A stretch of DNA of 57,765 nucleotides. It comes from a virus. Position 1 is the first letter of the stretch; the number at the start of each line of letters is the position of its first letter. Location of the stretch: the IMG/VR virus record IMGVR_UViG_3300047481_002095, positions 1-57,765 of that record. One strand, 5' to 3'. Positions 41,514-49,602 of this stretch are shown here, in pieces. The position numbers and the translations under genes were made by a program. The notes under the pieces are model-generated. The model did no database searches and was not told the origin of the DNA. It saw nothing but the letters and a program-made list of their open reading frames with translations.

Positions 41514-41956
41514 AATTAACCAAAGATAAGTTTTGGCATGATGTGGATGCTCATGATTATTGGATGGGCATGGCATTCATGTTTGCATCTAAATCAAAAG
41601 TAAAAAATGCAACATTGCTTGTTGAAAATGGAGATAAATTAATTTCTTATGGTCTTGAAAATCCTTTTACTATTACTTCTAGTTCCACATATATGGTTCC
41701 AAGTCAAATTAGAGCAATCTTAAATTGTAATGTTGAACATTATAATACAACCATGTACTGCACATCTCCTCCTACTATGGAATCAGTTTATACAATAGTG
41801 GCAAAAAATTCCATAAAACAAGTTGTATTCTATCCTTGCAAAGAATGTGATCAAGATGTTATTGATGTTTTTCTTTCTGTATTTTGTGAAATAAATGCTT
41901 ATAAATGCAATTTGAATTGGATGAGGGATTATTTTGATACAATAGAACATAAATAG
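41510..41956 (+). CDS. Deaminase-fold protein without zinc ligands
   Basis: 148 residues from TTG 41510 (TTGA overlap). The order of elements follows dCMP/cytidine deaminases: MAFMFASKSK, NATLLVENGDKLISYG, then VPSQIRAIL where H-A-E-x-x-A-I is expected, TTMYCTSPPTMESV where T-x-x-P-C-x-x-C is expected, and IKQVVFYP. His, Glu and both Cys of the active site are replaced, so it should be inactive; perhaps a regulatory or binding relative. Family by layout only. Confidence 0.6.
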   Translation: MKLTKDKFWHDVDAHDYWMGMAFMFASKSKVKNATLLVENGDKLISYGLENPFTITSSSTYMVPSQIRAILNCNVEHYNTTMYCTSPPTMESVYTIVAKNSIKQVVFYPCKECDQDVIDVFLSVFCEINAYKCNLNWMRDYFDTIEHK

Positions 41957-41960
41957 CTTT

Positions 41961-42782
41961 ATGGCTTGTTCATCTACAGGAATTGGTTGCACCACACCAC
42001 CATCTGGTTGTCCTGATCAATATGGTTGCATAAGTGGCAAATGCCCTGACTTTACTATCAGGAGACATGATACTAAACCAGCATTCAAAGTCAAAGTTGA
42101 GGACTGCGATGGCCCACTTGATTTGACAGGTCTTGTTTTGGAAGCAACTATGTGGGCGAAAGGCAAACTCAAGGTTTCATTGGATCAAGATGATACTGTT
42201 TTGGCTTTTGCAGACAATATAGGATTCAATCAAATCATGCAAGGTGATGTTTTGATTATGGATCAGGCGAGGTTGCCTGAAAAGATGCTTGTTGTTGGTT
42301 TTGATGAAATCAACAGGCTTGTTCATGTGCAAAGAGGATATCACGGAACATTTGTGCAAAACTGGAAAAAAGGCACACCAGTCAAAATTATAAAGTTTTC
42401 AAATGCAACAGCCACAACTGAAATGATTTACCAAGACATAATAAACATAGATGGAAGTACAACAGAAGATGTTTTGACTGAAAGTTTTTTGGTTTATGAG
42501 TGGCAAAATAATGATACTTGTTTGCCCGGTTGTTATTACTTAGAATTTAAGTTGATGAAAATGCTTGTAATGGGTGTTTCAATGCAATCGACTGTTCCAA
42601 GTAATCAAATACCTAGCAACTTGCTTCCTGATGGCGTTATTCCCAGCTTTACAGAAACATCATTTACTCCATCTACATTTGGTTGTGGTTTGGGATCAGA
42701 AATTGATTGGATAAGAAGGTTTCCAGTTGATAAAGAAGGTTTTTACTTGAAAATTGTTGATACAATTACAATAAATGATTGA
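41961..42782 (+). CDS. Probable virion structural protein
   Basis: 273 residues. Cys/Pro/Gly-rich opening (CTTPPSGCPDQYGCISG), then beta-rich sequence with DLTGLVLEATMW and VHVQRGYHGT, a pattern common in baseplate or tail-associated phage proteins with immunoglobulin-like strands. Its TGA forms part of the next promoter. Assignment is by composition. Confidence 0.55.
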   Translation: MACSSTGIGCTTPPSGCPDQYGCISGKCPDFTIRRHDTKPAFKVKVEDCDGPLDLTGLVLEATMWAKGKLKVSLDQDDTVLAFADNIGFNQIMQGDVLIMDQARLPEKMLVVGFDEINRLVHVQRGYHGTFVQNWKKGTPVKIIKFSNATATTEMIYQDIINIDGSTTEDVLTESFLVYEWQNNDTCLPGCYYLEFKLMKMLVMGVSMQSTVPSNQIPSNLLPDGVIPSFTETSFTPSTFGCGLGSEIDWIRRFPVDKEGFYLKIVDTITIND

Positions 42783-42807
42783 CTTGTGTTTCTAGGATTG
42801 GTACTTT
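42779..42807 (+). promoter_or_regulatory. Sigma70-like promoter for the IF-3 gene
   Basis: TTGACT at 42779-42784, 17-nt spacer, TACTTT at 42802-42807. The -35 box contains the stop codon of the preceding gene. Confidence 0.5.
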
Positions 42808-42839
42808 TGTTTAACTACATTGAGGTGCGAATTTAAAAG

Positions 42840-43391
42840 ATGAATATGAATACTGGAAGGTTTCAAAAAGATCGTCGTGAAGATCAAACAAGAGTTAATT
42901 GGCAAATAAAGTCCCCACAAGTAAGAGTTGTTCGTGATGAGGAACAATTAGGCGTATTGCCAATAGATCAAGCAAGAAAGTTGGCTATGGATCAAGGCTT
43001 AGACCTTGTTGAAATTGCGCCAACAGCAAAGCCCCCTGTTTGTAGAATCATGGATTATGGAAGATTCAAGTACGAACAAAATATCAAGAAAAAGGATGCT
43101 GCCAAAAAACAAAAGGAATCACAAGTACAAGTCAAAGAAATTAGGCTAAGGCCAGCCATTCAAGATCATGATATTGAAACCAAGGTAAACCAAGCCAAAA
43201 AGTTTATTGAAGACAAAAGCAAAGTTCAATTCAATCTTTTATTTAAGGGCTTTCGTGAACTTGGACATAAAGAGCAGGGCTTCATGGTTATGCAAAAGAT
43301 TTTGAAGAGCATGGAGGATTTTGCAACTGTAGAGAAAATGCCTGTTTTGGAAGGCAATCGCATAACCTGTTCTTTCACACCCAAAGAGTGA
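42840..43391 (+). CDS. infC: Translation initiation factor IF-3
   Basis: 183 residues, full length (bacterial 170-180). N domain: LGVLPIDQARKLAMDQGLDL, then VEIAPTAKPPVCRIMDYGRF (the IF-3 signature). Linker rich in Lys. C domain: VKEIRLRPAIQDHDIETKV and LLFKGFRELGHKEQG. IF-3 keeps 30S subunits free and checks the start codon. The start is a normal ATG, not the AUU used for autocontrol in enterobacteria; the GAGGTG site is rather far (13 nt). Together with bS21 it suggests phage control of initiation. Confidence 0.95.
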   Translation: MNMNTGRFQKDRREDQTRVNWQIKSPQVRVVRDEEQLGVLPIDQARKLAMDQGLDLVEIAPTAKPPVCRIMDYGRFKYEQNIKKKDAAKKQKESQVQVKEIRLRPAIQDHDIETKVNQAKKFIEDKSKVQFNLLFKGFRELGHKEQGFMVMQKILKSMEDFATVEKMPVLEGNRITCSFTPKE

Positions 43392-43402
43392 CGGATGTCA
43401 TC

Positions 43403-44605
43403 ATGTCAGAAATACTGAAACAAAAAGTTTATGAATTACAGAATGAATTTAATCGTCGTTTGAATTACACATATCATTCTCCGTCATCAACAACAACTCC
43501 TGTATTGCTTCAAATACTGCATGATTCAAGTCAGGAACTTCTTGAATTTGCTTTTGGAAACTTTGGCAAAAATTTAAGCGAGTTGACCCATGTTCTAGAC
43601 ATGATGCATCCAGACCTTGTCAATATATTCGATGGCAATTTTTCCGATGAAAATCAATTCTCAAAAGTTTGTATTCAATTTCTAGCGATGGCTGAATACG
43701 CCAAAAACAATGATTTGAATCATGTCTTTCCATTGCTTGGAACATTGCTTATCAAAGATTCTTTGGACAAGAATGTTGCCAAAAAAATTGAGTGCGCCAA
43801 TTACAGTAAATCCTATGTAAGGATGATTAATGATGATAATGTAAGAGAGCAAATTCGTTTTTCCAAAAAAATGCAAGTTATTGACTTGCAAACTTTTTAC
43901 AAGAAAGGCGAAGAGTCATGGAATGCACAACCTGATAACTTCAAGACTTTTATTCGTTATGATTCTGCTTATATGCATGAATTGAAACAAGCAGAAAAGA
44001 AAATGAAAAGGTATCAGGAATTAGGTTGCCAAAGTTTGGCATCTGAAATAGCCAAAAGCATTGAGTCTTTTAAAGAAAATATGGAACAGACTTATTATGG
44101 TTTCAATCGCATAACCATGACAAATGCTGCTATAATCTTGGCCAAGTCCATGGGCTATAAGTACAATCCATCATATGCCTTGACTGCTGGCAACTACTCC
44201 ATGTCAACAGAACCACAAGTGATGATTGAAAGAACATTTTTCAAGGATTATTACTTTGATGTTTCAAATGTGGTAGAAGCAGTATACAGATATGAGCCGA
44301 AAGTTTATCCTTATCATGAACTGAAAAGCGTTGCGTCTGATGAAGTGTTGAATACTATCAAGACTCTTGAAAGTTTTCCCGAAGCTAACAACAAGCCTAT
44401 ATTTGATCACTTTGGAGTTATAGTTCCAAGTATCAATTACAGGGGAACGATGTTTAAAAGTATTTCTGGAATATTGCAAGATCATGTTAGCAATGAATTG
44501 TGTTGTAAAGAATTAGACAAGGTACTAATTAAAAACAAATATTATTATCCGATTATTATTGGTGAGAAAGATGGAAAATGCTTTTTCATTTGCTATTGGA
44601 CTTAA
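43403..44605 (+). CDS. Unknown protein, about 400 residues
   Basis: 400 residues from ATG 43403; a GTG at 43388 overlapping the infC stop is possible. Mostly helical first half, then a mixed C-terminal domain (HFGVIVPSINYRG, YYYPIIIGEKDGKCFFICYW). No recognisable motif. It follows infC in the same unit. Confidence 0.7.
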   Translation: MSEILKQKVYELQNEFNRRLNYTYHSPSSTTTPVLLQILHDSSQELLEFAFGNFGKNLSELTHVLDMMHPDLVNIFDGNFSDENQFSKVCIQFLAMAEYAKNNDLNHVFPLLGTLLIKDSLDKNVAKKIECANYSKSYVRMINDDNVREQIRFSKKMQVIDLQTFYKKGEESWNAQPDNFKTFIRYDSAYMHELKQAEKKMKRYQELGCQSLASEIAKSIESFKENMEQTYYGFNRITMTNAAIILAKSMGYKYNPSYALTAGNYSMSTEPQVMIERTFFKDYYFDVSNVVEAVYRYEPKVYPYHELKSVASDEVLNTIKTLESFPEANNKPIFDHFGVIVPSINYRGTMFKSISGILQDHVSNELCCKELDKVLIKNKYYYPIIIGEKDGKCFFICYWT

Positions 44606-44617
44606 AAGGAAAACAAA

Positions 44618-44869
44618 ATGACATATAATCTCACGAAACAACAACTGCTTGAATTTGCAAACTTAGTGTATGAGCAATCTGTGAATGGCTACATGGACTT
44701 GAAGGAAAGTTCATGTGAGGGTCTTGTTGCAAATTTTCTTTCTGACAAAAAAAGTTCTGCAAGCAATACTCATTTATCGCTGACAACAAATTCCGTCACA
44801 ACTTCGGAAATTTTTACATCTGATGTATTCACGATATCTGACGGAATGAGTATAAACCAGAACCGCTAG
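44618..44869 (+). CDS. Small protein, unknown function
   Basis: 83 residues, AAAGGAAAACAAA upstream. Helical N-terminus (TKQQLLEFANLVYEQSVNGY) and a Ser/Thr-rich tail. No family recognised. Confidence 0.65.
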   Translation: MTYNLTKQQLLEFANLVYEQSVNGYMDLKESSCEGLVANFLSDKKSSASNTHLSLTTNSVTTSEIFTSDVFTISDGMSINQNR

Positions 44870-44890
44870 GTTTTTGTAGGAAAGGCGAAA

Positions 44891-45247
44891 ATGTCGAAAA
44901 ATAAAATTCTGACTCCTCTTGGTACAGAGTATACAAACTCATCACCAGTACCTAAGGTCAAGGGCGTAAGGCCTTGTGGCGCTCAAGTTTTGATTGAGTT
45001 TTTGACTTCTCAGGAAATGCTAGGAACATCTCTTGTTGTTAATGACAAGACTGATCTGAAGGTTCCATTGCAGGGTTATGTTCGTGCTACTGGCCCCAAC
45101 TTCAAGTCATCGGATTATGGTTTTGATGTTGGTGATCGTGTAACTGTTTCTGGTGCAGGAATCCATGTTCCAAATTGGGATGGAATAGCCCGTGATCGCT
45201 TCCTTATGGAGCCATCATCCGTGAAAGGCGTTATTGTTGAAGAATGA
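44891..45247 (+). CDS. groES: GroES-like co-chaperonin
   Basis: 118 residues. GVRPCGAQVLIEFLTSQE, then GTSLVVNDKT, LQGYVRATGP and FDVGDRVTVSG follow the GroES beta-barrel (mobile loop between the first two). T4 gp31 is a phage example that widens the host GroEL cage for the capsid protein. No groEL is in the window, so it probably works with the host chaperonin. Coupled to dnaJ (ATGA). Confidence 0.85.
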   Translation: MSKNKILTPLGTEYTNSSPVPKVKGVRPCGAQVLIEFLTSQEMLGTSLVVNDKTDLKVPLQGYVRATGPNFKSSDYGFDVGDRVTVSGAGIHVPNWDGIARDRFLMEPSSVKGVIVEE

Positions 45248-46308
45248 AAGACTTCTACGCTATTCTTGGCGTTCAGAAAAATGCTTCCAAGGATGAAATT
45301 GTTAAAGCCTATAGAAAAGGCGCACAGCAGCATCACCCTGATAGGAACCCCGGTGATGCTGAATCTGAAAAGAGATTCAGGGAAATCCAAGAAGCATATG
45401 ATACTCTAAGCGATCCCAATAAAAGAGCGGATTATGACATGGGTGGTCACACCATGCAATTCCGCACTAGAAATGGATTTCAAGGAAATCCATTTTCTTC
45501 TTTTGGTGATATGGGAGACTTCTTTTCTAATAGTTCATACAGAGGTCGCAATCTAACAATCAAACAAGAAATAGAACTAGAAGAAGCATATCAAGGATGT
45601 TCAAAAGAAATTTCAATCAAGATCAAGAATACTTGCACTACTTGCAAAGGTTTGGGACAAGTTAGCAAAGAAGATTGTGCTAATTGCAATGGGCAAGGAT
45701 TTGTCAAGACATTCAATGCTCCTTTTGAGTTTAGAACAAATTGTAGCGTATGTCATGGCTTGGGAAAAATAAATCCAATTCCATGCAATGACTGCAATCA
45801 AACAGGTTTCTTGGCTGGATACAAAGAGAAAAAAATCAAGATAGAAATTCCATGTGGAATTGACAATGGAATAAATATCAAGTTTACCGGAGAAGGAGAA
45901 GAATCAATAAGAGGTGGAAGGTCTGGTGACTTAGTTGTTCATATTCTCATTCGTGACCATCCAATTTACACAAGAGAAGGAATTGATTTGTTTGTGGATG
46001 TTCCTATGTCATATTCGCAAATGGTATTGGGATGCGATATTGATGTTCCAACAATAAGCAAGGAAATAGTGACCATCAAAATACCAGAAGGAACACAAAC
46101 TCATACTAAGTTCAAGGTCAGAGGAAAGGGAATGATGCTTCCAAATGGAATTTTGGGAGATATGTTTGTAACAGTAAAACTTGAAATACCAAAGAAAATA
46201 TCCGAAGATTACAAGGAATCAATCAAAAAGCTGATGGTTCATGAAATGGGCAATCTTGGCTTCAAAAGAGAACAATGGATCAAAAATATAAAAGAAAAAT
46301 CTAAATAA
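45244..46308 (+). CDS. dnaJ: DnaJ co-chaperone
   Basis: 354 residues with the full class I plan: J domain (DFYAILGVQKNASKDEIVKA, HPD motif in HHPDRNPGD), G/F region (FSSFGDMGDFFSN), four zinc C-x-x-C pairs (CTTC, CANC, CSVC, CNDC) and the C-terminal substrate region (FTGEGEESIRGGRSGDLVV). It delivers clients to DnaK and triggers its ATPase. No dnaK is seen here. It follows groES directly. Confidence 0.96.
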   Translation: MKDFYAILGVQKNASKDEIVKAYRKGAQQHHPDRNPGDAESEKRFREIQEAYDTLSDPNKRADYDMGGHTMQFRTRNGFQGNPFSSFGDMGDFFSNSSYRGRNLTIKQEIELEEAYQGCSKEISIKIKNTCTTCKGLGQVSKEDCANCNGQGFVKTFNAPFEFRTNCSVCHGLGKINPIPCNDCNQTGFLAGYKEKKIKIEIPCGIDNGINIKFTGEGEESIRGGRSGDLVVHILIRDHPIYTREGIDLFVDVPMSYSQMVLGCDIDVPTISKEIVTIKIPEGTQTHTKFKVRGKGMMLPNGILGDMFVTVKLEIPKKISEDYKESIKKLMVHEMGNLGFKREQWIKNIKEKSK

Positions 46309-46321
46309 AAAAGAGGTGATC

Positions 46322-46528
46322 ATGAATAACACATTGAATAACAAGTTCTTTTGGATCGTGGCTGGACTTACTGGAGCAATGCTTGTTATTGGGATTGGTG
46401 GCAAGATTTTTGTGGACAAGGTCGCAGATGTTGTTATCAGCAAACTTAAAAAGGAATATAGCCCATCTCCCTACGGGCCGGGCCTTGATCCTGACAAAAT
46501 TGATGTCAATAAAATTAAAGGCTTTTAA
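46322..46528 (+). CDS. Single-pass membrane peptide
   Basis: 68 residues from ATG 46322 (AGAGGTGATC upstream). One transmembrane helix (FFWIVAGLTGAMLVIGIGG), then a basic and Pro-rich soluble tail (YSPSPYGPGLDPDK). Family unknown. Confidence 0.68.
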   Translation: MNNTLNNKFFWIVAGLTGAMLVIGIGGKIFVDKVADVVISKLKKEYSPSPYGPGLDPDKIDVNKIKGF

Positions 46529-46872
46529 TCAACTTCGCAACTTTTTATTTGTGATGGATAAGGACTGCCATCTGTTGGCAGTCTTATCATTTTTACAGTC
46601 ATGACCTTCCCAACTAATGGCTCAGGGTTTATTCTTCTAAACTCGTCATGTGTAAAATATAGTTTTGTGCCATCTTTTAACTGTATGTGTATTGGATTTT
46701 TCTTCTTGATTATAATTTGAATTGGAGACTTTTTTGTGACCAATGGCAAATCCAATTCAAGATTTGGAAGAACTATAGATTTGGCCCATGAAAAGTTTTC
46801 GTCCACGGCTATTGCACCATGAAACTCAACTAAGTCACATAAATTGACAAATTCAGAAAAATTGCTGGTCAT
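46525..46872 (-). CDS. Unknown small protein
   Basis: 115 residues on the minus strand, beta-rich (IQIIIKKKNPIHIQLKDGTK), maybe an SH3-like barrel. The start has no clear Shine-Dalgarno. It converges with the membrane-peptide gene (4-nt overlap) and diverges from the gene at 46893. Confidence 0.6.
   Translation of the reverse strand: MTSNFSEFVNLCDLVEFHGAIAVDENFSWAKSIVLPNLELDLPLVTKKSPIQIIIKKKNPIHIQLKDGTKLYFTHDEFRRINPEPLVGKVMTVKMIRLPTDGSPYPSQIKSCEVD
46563..46596 (+). terminator. Terminator-like hairpin inside the minus-strand gene
   Basis: GACTGCCA (46563-46570) / TGGCAGTC (46576-46583), 8 bp with a 5-nt loop, then TTATCATTTTT. It would end + strand transcription after the dnaJ row, while lying in the 3' part of the minus gene. 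Confidence 0.5.
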
Positions 46873-46892
46873 TATTACTTATTTAGTTGTAC

Positions 46893-47204
46893 ATGGAAAG
46901 AAAATATAAAATCACATCTTCTTCTCACATTATCACAATGATAGTGAATTTTGAGGATGAAAGTGGAACATCGCACAATATGTCAGTTGGCGTTGATTAT
47001 CTGATGAACAAAGTTTACTTTCTCGACAAATCAAATTCAGATTTGGACTACGATAGTTTAGAAAAGGAAATATTGATAAGCCTTAGGCCAGAAGAAGTGG
47101 TAGTTCCAGAAATTCCAAGCACACTTATGAATCGTGTCAAGGAAGTAAGACAAGGCAAATTTGACAACGAATATTTTTACAATAAGGACATCTATGGGAA
47201 ATAG
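46893..47204 (+). CDS. Unknown small protein
   Basis: 103 residues from ATG 46893; no strong Shine-Dalgarno. Beta-strand start (YKITSSSHIITMIVNFEDES), helical end. The next gene starts inside its last codons. No family recognised. Confidence 0.6.
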   Translation: MERKYKITSSSHIITMIVNFEDESGTSHNMSVGVDYLMNKVYFLDKSNSDLDYDSLEKEILISLRPEEVVVPEIPSTLMNRVKEVRQGKFDNEYFYNKDIYGK

Positions 47205-47532
47205 TGCTGAAAAGTTTGGTTTCAAGGTTGGAATTGCAGGCGATGAACAAAAAAAGCCTTGCAATCTTCAAATCATGACCTTAGAGAGAGTCAACAACTT
47301 TATTGACAATAAAAAGTTTGATGCCAAGTTGTCCGTAGAACTCAAGAAGTTGGCAGCAAGATATCCCCAACAAGCACTTGAAAATTTTATTCAAAATTTC
47401 AATACTCATTTACTGAATGCAAGAAAAACAATAAGATTGAGCAAGCCAACAACAACAATTCTTCCCGAATTAGGTGAAGATAAAGTTGAAAAGGAATTGA
47501 ATAATGCCCCGAAAATCAATGAATTTGAATAA
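47194..47532 (+). CDS. Unknown protein before dUTPase
   Basis: 112 residues from ATG 47194 (AAGGACA upstream, within the previous gene). Helical with basic patches (LSVELKKLAARYPQQALENF). It overlaps the start of the dUTPase gene by 29 nt. No family recognised. Confidence 0.65.
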   Translation: MGNSAEKFGFKVGIAGDEQKKPCNLQIMTLERVNNFIDNKKFDAKLSVELKKLAARYPQQALENFIQNFNTHLLNARKTIRLSKPTTTILPELGEDKVEKELNNAPKINEFE

Positions 47533-48001
47533 TCCCATAGGCAGCAAAGTGCCTGTTGATATAGTTGCAGATTCAGATTTTTTCATACCAGTTTATAAGA
47601 CAGAGGGTGCTGCTGCTTGTGATTTGAGAGCAAACATAGAAAAGAATGATGCCGGACATGATTTTATAAGCATCATGCCAAATCAAACAGAAGTTATAGA
47701 TGTTGGTTTTAGTATGGCCATTCCAAGAGGATGGGAAGCTCAAATAAGAGTAAGAAGCAGTCTTGCCATCATGGGTTTACAAGTTACAAACTCACCCGGC
47801 ACCATTGATTCTGATTATAGAGGAAGAGTAAAGGTTATTGTAAACAGCACAAGCAAGCATATAATTAAAATAAGCCATGGTGATAGATTCGCACAAATGT
47901 TAATCAAACCAGTTTGGCAAATAGATTGGCAAAAAGTTCAAGAACTTGATGCCACTACTAGGAACACAGGCGGTTTTGGTTCCACAGGAAAAAATACATG
48001 A
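47504..48001 (+). CDS. dut: dUTPase
   Basis: 165 residues. Trimeric dUTPase motifs in order: AACDLRANI (1), VRSSLAIMGLQVTNSPGTID (2 and 3, with R-S-S-L-A), HGDRFAQMLI (4) and RNTGGFGSTG (5, the glycine-rich arm). It turns dUTP into dUMP, keeping uracil out of DNA and feeding dTMP synthesis. AAGGAA lies upstream of ATG 47504. Confidence 0.95.
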   Translation: MPRKSMNLNNPIGSKVPVDIVADSDFFIPVYKTEGAAACDLRANIEKNDAGHDFISIMPNQTEVIDVGFSMAIPRGWEAQIRVRSSLAIMGLQVTNSPGTIDSDYRGRVKVIVNSTSKHIIKISHGDRFAQMLIKPVWQIDWQKVQELDATTRNTGGFGSTGKNT

Positions 48002-48207
48002 AAGTATTTGCCATCATAAGCATTGCAAGACAAGTGCAAGGCGAGTATGTTATTTGCAAAGTAGAAAAAGCATTTACTAGCTCTGTCAAGGCAGGGGAGT
48101 ATGCCAATTCTTTGGCAAGACAATACGCAGAAACAATTCAAACAGCCTCTGGCCCTTTGCAATGTGTTTGCGAAAGAGGCGTTTTTGAAATAGAAGTTAC
48201 CGAATAA
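47998..48207 (+). CDS. Small protein coupled to dUTPase
   Basis: 69 residues, ATGA overlap with dut. Compact alpha/beta (VFAIISIARQVQGEYVICKV). No family recognised. Confidence 0.62.
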   Translation: MKVFAIISIARQVQGEYVICKVEKAFTSSVKAGEYANSLARQYAETIQTASGPLQCVCERGVFEIEVTE

Positions 48208-48219
48208 TAGGAGTTAAGA

Positions 48220-48948
48220 ATGACAGTACATAATCCTCTTGAAGGTGATCGCCCAGAAATGACAGTCAAGTTGCATGAAAATTCTGACGATCATATTTCA
48301 ATTATCGTTGTTCATAGGGATAGGCCCGAATACCTGAACATATGCCTTCAATCAATAGCAGTAACATCATTCAACAATAATTATGAAATTATTGTTGTTG
48401 ACAATGCTAGTGGCAAGGAATCACAAGACTTCCTCAAAGACATAGAGGGAGAAGTCAAGGTCGTAAGAAATGACAAAAACTTGTATTGGAGTGCCGCTTG
48501 CAATAGAGGAGTGCAGGCTGCTGACAAGAATAGCAAGTATTTCATTTTCATGCATTGCGATGTTGTAATACTGAATCCTGCATGGATTGATCTTATGATC
48601 AATGTCTCAGAAGCACAAGGATCAGGATTTGTTGGAATAGATACTCAGTCCTATATGATGGGTAGCCAAAAAGTAGACTTCCTACAAGACCATCTTACCC
48701 TTATGTCAAGAGAGGCATGGAATGATATTGGCCCTTGGCCCGAACAACTCCCACAAATCGGAACAACTTTTATCATGACAATAAAGGCCCAACAAAAAGG
48801 CCATAAACCACAAATCATGAAAAATCCAATTGTACATCATTATAAGATATTCAGTATGGATATATCAGAGTATGAGAGAATGACAGAACAGGCAATGTCA
48901 ACTTTGCCCAAACTTATGACAGATGTATATTCCAAGGCCGTTGGATGA
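48220..48948 (+). CDS. GT2 glycosyltransferase
   Basis: 242 residues. HISIIVVHRDRPEYLNICLQ, YEIIVVDNASG, NLYWSAACNRGV and FIFMHCDVVIL (D-x-x region with the metal-binding Asp) define a GT-A family 2 enzyme. TAAGA-type spacing with AGGAG upstream supports the ATG. Its stop overlaps the start of a 2OG oxygenase (ATGA), so the two are made together; a hydroxylated target may receive the sugar. Confidence 0.85.
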   Translation: MTVHNPLEGDRPEMTVKLHENSDDHISIIVVHRDRPEYLNICLQSIAVTSFNNNYEIIVVDNASGKESQDFLKDIEGEVKVVRNDKNLYWSAACNRGVQAADKNSKYFIFMHCDVVILNPAWIDLMINVSEAQGSGFVGIDTQSYMMGSQKVDFLQDHLTLMSREAWNDIGPWPEQLPQIGTTFIMTIKAQQKGHKPQIMKNPIVHHYKIFSMDISEYERMTEQAMSTLPKLMTDVYSKAVG

Positions 48949-49601
48949 AACTAACTCATAAAGCTCATAATTTTATAATTTTAGACGAAGTCTTTGAACA
49001 AGAATCTTTTGATAAGATTGTCAAATACTTTTGTGGACTTGATTACGCAAAAAATAACAAGTTGGAAAAAGTTTGGCGAATATGCGATGGAGAACATTAT
49101 TCAAGCTCAACTAGCTATGCAAGCAAGTTTCCATTTGGCAGTCCCCTTGATAATATTCATCATGTAATCAAATACTTGACAGAAAATCATGCATCTGAGA
49201 TTGTTGGAAAGCAAAATGAGGATTGGAGCGAAATAACATATAGGCCATACATTTATCCTAGTGGATCAAGAATATCTTGGCATAATGATTTTGGATATAC
49301 AGCAGCGTGTATTTTTTATTGCCATAAAGAATGGAACCCTAGTTGGGGTGGAGAACTTATGGTCGCCAACACCATTCAACATGGAGATATGCCAAAAGTA
49401 ATAAGTCCAGACAATGACTTATCAAGAAATTCAATAAAGCCTACCTTGGATTATTATGGATATGGAAATTATATTTCTTGTTTGCCAAACAGAATGGTTT
49501 TCACCAGAGGTAAAACTTGGCACATGATAAACAGAGTCGATAAAGACGCAGGAGAAAATCTAAGATGCTCTTTTGTTGCCTTTTTTCATGAAAAGAAGTA
49601 G
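48945..49601 (+). CDS. 2-oxoglutarate/Fe(II) oxygenase (prolyl-hydroxylase-like)
   Basis: 218 residues. SWHNDFGYTAACIFYCHKEW has the metal H-x-D; WGGELMV follows; TWHMINRVD supplies the distal His and an Arg in NLRCSF could hold 2-oxoglutarate. The layout is that of P4H-type dioxygenases. Substrate could be a protein side chain, a nucleobase or a sugar. It is coupled to the GT2 gene. Confidence 0.82.
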   Translation: MKLTHKAHNFIILDEVFEQESFDKIVKYFCGLDYAKNNKLEKVWRICDGEHYSSSTSYASKFPFGSPLDNIHHVIKYLTENHASEIVGKQNEDWSEITYRPYIYPSGSRISWHNDFGYTAACIFYCHKEWNPSWGGELMVANTIQHGDMPKVISPDNDLSRNSIKPTLDYYGYGNYISCLPNRMVFTRGKTWHMINRVDKDAGENLRCSFVAFFHEKK

Positions 49602-49602
49602 T

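Noticed and set aside
42820-42845. AUU start codon for IF-3, as in E. coli infC
   Set aside because: The upstream ATT is followed at once by TAA; ATG 42840 is in frame and adequate.
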